From Planctomycetota bacterium (lineage in GTDB: Bacteria; Planctomycetota; UBA1135; UBA2386): a stretch of DNA of 64,000 bases. The notes below the pieces were generated by a model. The model did no database searches and had not been told where the DNA came from. It saw nothing but the letters and a program-made list of their open reading frames with translations. Below, piece by piece: positions 18,254-25,220 of this stretch. The DNA is taken from the NCBI GenBank assembly GCA_016794425.1, contig JAEUHR010000028.1:186001-250000 (forward strand), in the 5' to 3' direction. The translations under genes and the position numbers were made by a program. Each line of letters begins with the position of its first letter. Position 1 is the first letter of the stretch.

Positions 18254-19450
18254 TCAGCGCACCGGCACCGACATCCGCACGGTCGGCGCCGCGAGCTTCG
18301 ATGCGGGCGGTTCGCCTTCCTCGAGGTGCACGAACGGCTGCGCCAGCACCGGCCCGGCCGCGGTCAGTCGCTGCGCCGCCAGCGCGTCCTGCAGCTGCCG
18401 CGTGCCGGTCGCCACGCGGGCGGCGAGGTCGCCGTCTTGCGGATAGACGACGAGCCAGCGGCCGGCCTCGAAGTCGCGCACGGTCCAGCCGGCCGGCGGT
18501 GCGAACTCGGGGCCGTCGTCGCGGCGGCGGAACGGCGCCGCGAGCCAGGCGCGCCCGTCCTGCTGCCACAACATCGCGAAGCCGGCCACGCGCTGCTGCT
18601 GGCGCACCAGTTCGGCGTGCAGCGGGGCATAGCTCGCGCAGCGGCCCGGCCAGTCGCCGGGATCGGCGCGCACGATCACCCGCAGCGCCGGCGCGTCGAC
18701 CAGTACGGGCACCGGCGAGCGCGGTTCGCTGCCCTGTGCCGGCAGCCGCAGCGTGCCGGTGGCGGGCCGCGGTGCGGTGTCGCGTCGGTCCGGCGGTGCG
18801 AAGAAGTCCGGTGCCCAGGCGAGGTCGTTGAACACGAACCGCACGTCGCACGGGCCCAGTCCGTCGAGCGCGGCGCGGCGCACGATCCACGTCGTCGGCG
18901 TGCGCAGGTAGTCCAGCACCTGCACCTGGCCGAGCTGCGCCGGCAGCAGCGTGCCGGGCCGCAGCGCCAGCGTCACGGGGTCGCCGCCGGGCTGTGCCAG
19001 CTGCCACGTCGCGGCGCCGGTGCGCGAGCAGCCGGTGGCCCGGTGCAGCGGCCCGAACAGCGCCGCGTCGAGCAGCGTGCGCAGCTGCTGCAGGCGCAAT
19101 CGATCCGCGGCGGCGACGGTGGCCGCAGCGTCGTCGCCGAGCCGGTAGGCGTCGTCGTCGACCAAGAGCCAGCTGCCCTGCTCGGTCTGGCAGCGCAGGC
19201 GCCGCGGCAGTTCCGCGAACAGCTGCACCTGGTGGCCGTCGGGCGGCGTCACGACGGCCGCGATGCGATCGAGCTGCCCGCGCAGTGGCCGATGGCATTC
19301 GTCGAGCACCGCCGCGACCAGTTCGGCGTCGGCGATCGCCGCGAGGTCGACTGCGCGCGGGGTCGGAGTGGCCGGCGCGTCGCCGCAGCCGGCCAGCGCC
19401 AGCAGCGCGCTCGCGGCTACCGCGCTGCTCGTTCGAACACCTTGTGCCAC
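18254..19450 (-). CDS. Lipoprotein of unknown function with a possible GyrI-like C-terminal domain
   Basis: 398 residues from a GTG at 19450, the only start in frame near a signal peptide; it overlaps the end of the HEAT-repeat gene by 34 bases. The lipobox is LALAGC (residues about 18-23). The first 230 residues are beta-rich with pairs of cysteines (RLRCQTE, ATGC, GPCDVRF) and could form a LolA-like or similar lipid-binding fold. Residues about 250-390 (RCASYAPLHAELVRQQQRVAGFAMLWQ, then VYPQDGDLAARVATG split) recall GyrI/SOUL-like small-molecule binding domains. Both ideas are weak. I do not recognise the protein. Confidence 0.6.
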   Translation of the reverse strand: MAQGVRTSSAVAASALLALAGCGDAPATPTPRAVDLAAIADAELVAAVLDECHRPLRGQLDRIAAVVTPPDGHQVQLFAELPRRLRCQTEQGSWLLVDDDAYRLGDDAAATVAAADRLRLQQLRTLLDAALFGPLHRATGCSRTGAATWQLAQPGGDPVTLALRPGTLLPAQLGQVQVLDYLRTPTTWIVRRAALDGLGPCDVRFVFNDLAWAPDFFAPPDRRDTAPRPATGTLRLPAQGSEPRSPVPVLVDAPALRVIVRADPGDWPGRCASYAPLHAELVRQQQRVAGFAMLWQQDGRAWLAAPFRRRDDGPEFAPPAGWTVRDFEAGRWLVVYPQDGDLAARVATGTRQLQDALAAQRLTAAGPVLAQPFVHLEEGEPPASKLAAPTVRMSVPVR

Positions 19451-20397
19451 GCCGCCACGTCGTAGCCGTGGTCCTGGCCACCGGCAAGGTCCGCCAGCGC
19501 CTTGCGCGCGTGCAACCGCACGTTCGGCACCGTTTCCTGCGGTCCCAGCAGGTCGATCAGGTCGGGCGCGTAGTCCTGGGCGTTCATGCGCGCCAGCGCG
19601 ATCGCCGCCGCCATGCGCAGCCGCGGCGTCGGGTGCTTCAGCATCGGCGCGACGAGCTTCGCGTCGTCGGCCGAACGCGACAGGCCGAGGCCACGCACCG
19701 CCGACACCAGCACGCCGATCGGCAGCTCGTCGCGCGCTTCGCCGAGCCAGCGGCGCCAGATCGCCGCGAACGGCGCCTGGTCGGTGTTGACCTGCTGGAT
19801 CTCGTACAGCGCCCAGGCCGCCTGCACGCGGCCGTCCTCGGGATGGTTGCGGCGTTCGGCGATCGCCGCCAGCACGCCGGGCGGCGTCGTCGGCGCGCGC
19901 AGCACCGCGAGGCCCAGCACCGCGTGGTCGACGCGGAACGGATCCTCGAGCTGCGCACCCTGCACGATCAGCGGCATCAGGTCGGTGCGGCCGGAGAAGC
20001 CGAGCGCAGCCAGCGCGATCGCCTGCCGGTTGGGATCGCTGCCGTCGGCCGCCGCGGCCTGCAGCAGGCCGAAGTTCGCGCCGGCCTCGGTCGGCGGCGC
20101 GCTGGCGCCGTAGCCGGTCGGGCCGAGGTCGAGCACCGTGTCGCGGATCGACTTCGCGAGCTGCTCGACCTGCCGGTCGGCGCGCACCTGACCCTGGTTC
20201 GACAGCGCCTGCACGTAGCTGTCGAGCGACTGGTCGAGCCGCACCAGCACCGCCTGGAAGTCGCGGCGCTTCTCGTCGGCGGCGCGCACGTCGCGGGCGC
20301 GCTGCTCGGCGTCGGGGGCCGGTTCGCGTTCCAGCGACGGCCCGGTCGACGAACAGGCGGCGCAGAGCAGCGACAGCAGGGCCAGGCGGAGCTTCAT
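19417..20397 (-). CDS. HEAT-repeat lipoprotein
   Basis: 326 residues from the ATG at 20397, chosen because it begins a clean lipoprotein signal (LLSLLCAACSS, lipobox cysteine at about residue 16). A coiled helix (RDVRAADEKRRDFQAVL) is followed by repeated paired helices with conserved Ala/Leu spacing and turns such as NHPEDGRVQAAWALYEI, HPTPRLRMAAAIALARM and NVRLHARKALADLAGG, typical of HEAT repeats. It is probably a periplasmic or outer-membrane scaffold. First gene of a minus-strand run with the next lipoprotein, ogt and the aminotransferase. It is divergent from the dehydrogenase gene over 67 bases that should hold both promoters. Confidence 0.75.
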   Translation of the reverse strand: MKLRLALLSLLCAACSSTGPSLEREPAPDAEQRARDVRAADEKRRDFQAVLVRLDQSLDSYVQALSNQGQVRADRQVEQLAKSIRDTVLDLGPTGYGASAPPTEAGANFGLLQAAAADGSDPNRQAIALAALGFSGRTDLMPLIVQGAQLEDPFRVDHAVLGLAVLRAPTTPPGVLAAIAERRNHPEDGRVQAAWALYEIQQVNTDQAPFAAIWRRWLGEARDELPIGVLVSAVRGLGLSRSADDAKLVAPMLKHPTPRLRMAAAIALARMNAQDYAPDLIDLLGPQETVPNVRLHARKALADLAGGQDHGYDVAAWHKVFERAAR

Positions 20398-20464
20398 GGC
20401 GTGGCTTGGAAGGGGCACGCCGCGTATCCTTCCCGCCGGACCGCGCCGGCGCCACAATCGCCGC

Positions 20465-21499
20465 ATGACATCGACCGACGTGATCGCGGCGGCCGACTGC
20501 GAACAGGTGCTCGTCGTGCGGGACCGGGCCGCCGGGGCCACCGCGGTGCTGGCCGTGCACGACACGCGCCGCGGGCCGGCGCACGGCGGCATCCGGCGGG
20601 CGCGCTACCCGGACCTCGGGGCGGCGGTCGCCGACGCGGTGGCGCTGGCGCAGGCGATGACCTGGAAGTGCGCGCTGGCCGAACTGCCGGCCGGCGGCGG
20701 CAAGACCGTGGTGCTCGACCACGACGGCCTCGACCGCACCGCCGCCTACCGGCTGGTCGGCCGCACCGTGGCGCAGCTGGGCGGCCGCTACTTCACCGGT
20801 CCCGATGTCGGCACCGGCGACGACGACCTGCGCGTCGTGGCGGCCGAGACGCCGTTCGTCGCCACCGCGACGGCGGCCGACGCGGGCCCGGGCGACCTGG
20901 CCGCGGCGACCGCGACCGGCGTGCTGGCGGCGCTCGGCGCGCTGGCCGAACGGCTCGGCGCGCGCGTCGCGGACCTGCGGGTCGCCGTGCAGGGCCTCGG
21001 CGCGGTCGGCTGGCAGCTGTGCCGGCTGCTGCACGGGGCCGGGGCGCACCTGGTGGTCGCCGACGTGTTGGCCGTGCGCACCGCCGAGGCTGCGACCGCG
21101 TTCGGTGCCGCCGTGGTCGCGCCCGAACGCATCACGGCGACGCCGTGCGACGTGTTCGCGCCGTGCGCCCTCGGCGGCGTGCTGACGCCGGCGGTCTGCG
21201 AACAGCTGCCGGCGCGCGGCGTCTGCGGCGCCGCCAACAACGTGTTCACCGGCGCCGACGCCGCGGCCGTGCTGCACCGCCGCGGCGTGCTGGCGGTGCC
21301 GGACTTCGTCGCCAACGCCGGGGCGCTGATCCTCGGCGCGACCTGGCACCTGCAGCGTGTGCGCGCCGACGCGGCGCGGCTGCAGCGCATCGGCGCCACC
21401 GCCGGCCTGCTGCTCGACCGCGCGCGCACCGAGGACGTGCCGCCGGCGGTGCTGGCGCTGCAGCTCGCGCGCGAACGCGCGGCGGCGCCCCCGGGTTAG
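20465..21499 (+). CDS. Glu/Leu/Phe/Val dehydrogenase family enzyme (leucine dehydrogenase-like)
   Basis: 344 residues from the ATG at 20465. The upstream in-frame extension crosses the divergent promoter and was left out. Catalytic residues match leucine dehydrogenase closely: K68 in AMTWKCALAELPAGGGK, K80 in the same block, and D114 in FTGPDVGTGDDDL. The NAD-binding Rossmann part has AVQGLGAVGWQLC. The C-terminus has CGAANNVFTG and VPDFVANAGALI. Such enzymes reversibly deaminate branched-chain or aromatic amino acids. Which amino acid is used is not settled by the sequence. Ends four bases into the convergent thioesterase gene. Confidence 0.87.
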   Translation: MTSTDVIAAADCEQVLVVRDRAAGATAVLAVHDTRRGPAHGGIRRARYPDLGAAVADAVALAQAMTWKCALAELPAGGGKTVVLDHDGLDRTAAYRLVGRTVAQLGGRYFTGPDVGTGDDDLRVVAAETPFVATATAADAGPGDLAAATATGVLAALGALAERLGARVADLRVAVQGLGAVGWQLCRLLHGAGAHLVVADVLAVRTAEAATAFGAAVVAPERITATPCDVFAPCALGGVLTPAVCEQLPARGVCGAANNVFTGADAAAVLHRRGVLAVPDFVANAGALILGATWHLQRVRADAARLQRIGATAGLLLDRARTEDVPPAVLALQLARERAAAPPG

Positions 21500-21891
21500 C
21501 CGGCGAGTTCGGGTGGCAGCCGGCGCAGCTTGCCGTCGCGGCCGACGCAGGCCAGTTTCGTGCTGCCGGTCGCGCAGACCGCACCGTCGGTCTCCCGGCG
21601 CGCCTCGTACTCGAGCGTGACCGCGGCCTTGCCGGCTTCGGCCACGCGCAGCCGGATCGCGACCACGTCGTCGTAGTCGACCGGCTTGTGGTAGCGGCAC
21701 ACGAACTCGACCACCTGCAGCAGGTTGCCGTCGTCCTCGATCTGGCGGTAGGTGCGGCCGCGGCGGCGCATCCACTCGGTGCGCGCCTCCTCGAACCAGG
21801 CGACGTAGCTGCCGTGGTGGGCGACCGCCATGCGATCGGTCTCGCAGTAGCGCACGCGCACGCGGTGCGGCGGGTCGGCGAACTCGTTCAT
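21496..21891 (-). CDS. 4HBT/YbgC-type acyl-CoA thioesterase
   Basis: 131 residues from the ATG at 21891, a hot-dog fold protein of normal length. The YbgC signature is clear: RVRYCETDRMAVAHHGSYVAWFEEAR split around residues 12-38, with catalytic-type D19 and EEARTEWMRRRG. FVCRYHKPVDYDDVV is the usual second block. The family hydrolyses short- or medium-chain acyl-CoA or 4-hydroxybenzoyl-CoA and in some bacteria works with Tol-Pal. No Tol-Pal genes are visible here. The stop overlaps the end of the dehydrogenase gene (convergent). Confidence 0.88.
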   Translation of the reverse strand: MNEFADPPHRVRVRYCETDRMAVAHHGSYVAWFEEARTEWMRRRGRTYRQIEDDGNLLQVVEFVCRYHKPVDYDDVVAIRLRVAEAGKAAVTLEYEARRETDGAVCATGSTKLACVGRDGKLRRLPPELAG

Positions 21892-22050
21892 GCGCCCATC
21901 CTGGCGCGGGCCGGCGGCCGGTGCCACGGCGCCGCCGCATTCCGCGTGCGGTCGGCCGGGCCGGGACACTCGCAGCGGCGGCGGCGTTCGCGTAACTTCT
22001 GCCGGCCTTCGGCGGCAATCCTGTTCCGCCGGCTGCGTAGCCCCGCGCGC

Positions 22051-22572
22051 ATGACCCTGACTCCGGAAGTCGCCTTCGAGCAGCACCGCGAGCGCCTGCT
22101 GTCGGTGATCTACCTGCGCATGGGGCCGAACCTGCGCGTGCGCATGGACCCCGAGGACGTGCTGCAGGAGGTCGCGATCGAGGCCGTGCACAGTTGGCCG
22201 ACGCTGTCGGACCACCAGAACGCCGGCGCCTGGCTGGTGACGCTCGCGCGCCGCAAGGTGGCGCGGATCCTGCGCGACCAGCTCGGTGTCGCCGCCCGCG
22301 ACCCGCGCCGCGAGCACGCGATCAAGACCGACCTGCCGGTGCAGGACCGCCGGTCGGGGCCGGTCACACACGCCGACCGCAAGGACCGGCTCGAACTGCT
22401 GGCGCAGGCGCTCGAGCGGCTGTCCGACGACCACCGCGAAGTGGTGCTGGCGATGAAGATCGAGGGCGTGTCGGCCAAGGAGGTCGGCGAGCGCATGGGC
22501 CGCAGCGAGAACGCGATCCACCTGCTGCTGAGCCGCGCGCTGAAGCGCCTGGCCGAAGAACTGAAGCTCTGA
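22051..22572 (+). CDS. ECF-type RNA polymerase sigma factor
   Basis: 173 residues from the ATG at 22051. Region 2 is EDVLQEVAIEAVHSWPTL followed by NAGAWLVTLARRKVARILRDQ. Region 4 ends EVVLAMKIEGVSAKEVGERMG and SENAIHLLLSRALKRL, the HTH that reads the -35 box. No anti-sigma factor follows. Instead a membrane Ser/Thr kinase gene starts 5 bases after the stop. In Planctomycetes several ECF groups are tied to Hanks kinases in this way and are thought to be activated by phosphorylation. It is divergent from the thioesterase over 159 bases. Confidence 0.92.
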   Translation: MTLTPEVAFEQHRERLLSVIYLRMGPNLRVRMDPEDVLQEVAIEAVHSWPTLSDHQNAGAWLVTLARRKVARILRDQLGVAARDPRREHAIKTDLPVQDRRSGPVTHADRKDRLELLAQALERLSDDHREVVLAMKIEGVSAKEVGERMGRSENAIHLLLSRALKRLAEELKL

Positions 22573-22577
22573 CCGCC

Positions 22578-25220
22578 GTGATCCCGCCCGAACCCCCGCC
22601 CGAGGACCCGCCGGCGCCGCCGACCCTGGCCGGCGGTCCGCCCGACTTCGCCGACGCCGACGTCGACGACGTCGACCGGCGGCTGCTCGACGTGCTGCGC
22701 GGTTCGAGTTCGGGGGCCGAACTGCGCCAGCAGCTGCAGGGTGAGCAGGGGGAACACGCGTCGGACCTGCTCGGGCGGCTCGACGCGCTGGACTTCGTGC
22801 AGCAGGTCGTCGGCCACACCGAGGACGTGCCGGAGCGGCTCGGCGAGTACCGGATCAAGGGCGTGCTCGGCCGCGGCGGCATGGGCATCGTCTACCTCGG
22901 CTGGCAGGAGGAACTCGAACGCGAGGTCGCGCTGAAGGTGCTGTCGCCGCACTACTCGAGCGACTCGACGATGCGCAAGCGCTTCCGCGCCGAGGCGCGC
23001 GCGACCGCGGCGCTGCACCATCGCCACATCGTGCCGATCTACGACTACGGCCAGTCGCAGGGCATGTTGTACTTCGCGATGGAGCGCGTCGACGGCATGA
23101 GCCTCGACAAGCACATCGCCGCCGCGCGCCGCCTGGAGAAGCCGGCGCTGCCGCCGCTCGAGGCCGCGCGGCGCTTCGCCGGCGTCGCCGACGCGCTCGG
23201 CCTCGCGCACCGGCGGCGCCTGCTGCACCGCGACGTGAAGCCCGGCAACATCCTGGTCAGCATCGACGGCACCCTGGCGCTGACCGACTTCGGGCTCGCC
23301 AAGGCGCTCGACCAGGTGTCGATGCACCTGACGTCGAAGGGCGGCGGCTTCCTCGGCACGCTGCACTACAGCTCACCGGAGCAGGCGCTCGGCACCGAAC
23401 TGACGCCGGCCAGCGACCTCTACTCGCTCGGCGTGACGATCTTCGAGGCCGTGACCGGCGAGCTGCCGCTGCACGGCAAGACCACCGAAGCGCTGCTGCA
23501 GGCGATCCTGCACGGCACGCCGCGACGGCTGCGCGACTTCCTGCCGAAGCCCCCGCGCGACCTCGAGGCGGTGCTCGACAAGCTGCTGAGCCGGGAGCCC
23601 GGCGACCGCTACCAGGACGGCGAGGAACTGGCGCGCGACCTGCAGCGCATCGCCGACGGCGAACCGGTGCACATCCGGCGCCTGCCGCTGCACGTGCGGA
23701 TCTGGCGCCGCGCGCGCAAGAACCCGGTGCTGGCCGGCGCGATCGCCGCGGCCGCGGTGCTGCTGCTGGTCACGGTCGCGCTGCTGACCGTGTTGCGGCG
23801 CGAGAAGGGGCAGAGCCTGGTGTCGCGGCACCAGAACAACCTCGCCGCGATCGCGCGCGACGTCGGCAACGAGTCCGGGCCACCGTGGGGGCCGGCCGGG
23901 CTGCTCGGCGCGCTGACCGGCGTCGACCAGCCGGCCGTGCCGCCGAGCGCCGGCGTGCTGGCGGCGCTGGCGCGGGCGCAGAGCGAACTGGCCGACGAGC
24001 AGGTCGCGGCGATGCGCACGGCCTACGCCGACGACCCGCTGCCGGCCGCGACCGCGCTGCTGCGCGAAGGGCGCGGCTACGAGGCCCAGCTGCGCTACGA
24101 CCAGGCGATCGTCGACGCGCTGGCGGCGCGTGCCGGCACCGACTTCGCGACCGAGATCGGCCTCTACGGCCTGTTCCTCGGCCGCGGCGTCGCCAACCTG
24201 ACCGCATCGGTGGCGCGCATCAACGAGGCGCGCACCGACCTCGCGCTGGCGTCGTACCTGCGCCGCGGCGCCGTGTTCCCGCGCGTGCTGCTGGCCGTGC
24301 TCGACGTCGCGCAGAGCGCCGACGTCGCCACCGCGACCGAACGCCTGCAGCGCGACCTCGAACTGGCGTCGCCGGAGCGCGCGCGCGTCGTCGGCCTGCT
24401 GCTGTGGAACGTCGCCGCGTTGCGCCCGTTCGCGCGCAGCAACCTGATGGACTTCGGCCTGTCGTACCCGAAGCGGCGCGCGCTGCACGAACTGGCCGCG
24501 CACCTGCTCGGCGAGCCGGCGGCCGAGCTGGCGCCGTGCGGTGCCGCGACCGGCTTCGCCGGCGAGCTGGCCACCAGCGCCGGCGAAGCGCTGCTGCGCC
24601 TCGCCGAGCCGGCCGCGCTGCGCGACGTCGCGCAGGCGTTGCGCCAGCGCATCGACGGGGCCGTGCACCCGGAGTCGCCGCTGCAGGGCTGGCGTTCGGT
24701 CATGCAGCTGCTCGAGACGCCGACGCAGCTGGGGCCGCTGCTCGACCGCGACGGGCAGCCGCTGCCGCCGCTGGTGCAGCTCGCGGCGTGGGAGGACCTG
24801 CTGCGGTTGCGGCCGCGCCGGCAGACGATCGCGGTGTGGTTGCCGCGCTTCGACGAGCTGCGGCGCCAGTATCCGAGCCTGCCGGGCATGCTGCGCGTGG
24901 CCGCGCAGCTGCACCAGCTCGCCGACACGCCGGTCGCGAACGACCTGACGCAGGCGTGGTTCGTCGACGCGGCCGGCGATCCGGAGGCGCTGCTGTGGCG
25001 CATGCGTGCGGCGCTGCGCCGCGGCGGCGTCGTCGACGCGCGCGACGATGCGATGGTCGCGGTGCAGGAGAGCGTCGACCGCGGCGCGACGATCGGTCAG
25101 GTGGTGCGCGTCTGCGGCGAGCTGGCGCCCGAACTGGAGCCGGCGGCGGCCGCGGCCACGCGGCAGCTCGCGGCGGAGTTCGCGGCGCTGGTGCCGGCGG
25201 CGGCGGAGGTGCGGCGATGA
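22578..25220 (+). CDS. Membrane-anchored Ser/Thr protein kinase (Hanks type) with large extracytoplasmic domain
   Basis: 880 residues from a GTG at 22578, five bases after the sigma stop. A Pro/Asp-rich N-terminus leads to the kinase domain at about 91-365: glycine loop GRGGMG (98-103), VALK (K120), HRDVKPGN (D219, K221, N224), DFG (237-239) and YSSPEQALG as the activation/APE region. A juxtamembrane stretch (RIWRRARKNPV) and one membrane helix at about 378-400 follow. The last 480 residues are helical, Ala/Leu/Arg-rich, with no recognised domain. It probably senses envelope conditions and phosphorylates the ECF factor or its partner. ATGA overlap with the next gene makes a three-gene unit. 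Confidence 0.93.
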   Translation: MIPPEPPPEDPPAPPTLAGGPPDFADADVDDVDRRLLDVLRGSSSGAELRQQLQGEQGEHASDLLGRLDALDFVQQVVGHTEDVPERLGEYRIKGVLGRGGMGIVYLGWQEELEREVALKVLSPHYSSDSTMRKRFRAEARATAALHHRHIVPIYDYGQSQGMLYFAMERVDGMSLDKHIAAARRLEKPALPPLEAARRFAGVADALGLAHRRRLLHRDVKPGNILVSIDGTLALTDFGLAKALDQVSMHLTSKGGGFLGTLHYSSPEQALGTELTPASDLYSLGVTIFEAVTGELPLHGKTTEALLQAILHGTPRRLRDFLPKPPRDLEAVLDKLLSREPGDRYQDGEELARDLQRIADGEPVHIRRLPLHVRIWRRARKNPVLAGAIAAAAVLLLVTVALLTVLRREKGQSLVSRHQNNLAAIARDVGNESGPPWGPAGLLGALTGVDQPAVPPSAGVLAALARAQSELADEQVAAMRTAYADDPLPAATALLREGRGYEAQLRYDQAIVDALAARAGTDFATEIGLYGLFLGRGVANLTASVARINEARTDLALASYLRRGAVFPRVLLAVLDVAQSADVATATERLQRDLELASPERARVVGLLLWNVAALRPFARSNLMDFGLSYPKRRALHELAAHLLGEPAAELAPCGAATGFAGELATSAGEALLRLAEPAALRDVAQALRQRIDGAVHPESPLQGWRSVMQLLETPTQLGPLLDRDGQPLPPLVQLAAWEDLLRLRPRRQTIAVWLPRFDELRRQYPSLPGMLRVAAQLHQLADTPVANDLTQAWFVDAAGDPEALLWRMRAALRRGGVVDARDDAMVAVQESVDRGATIGQVVRVCGELAPELEPAAAAATRQLAAEFAALVPAAAEVRR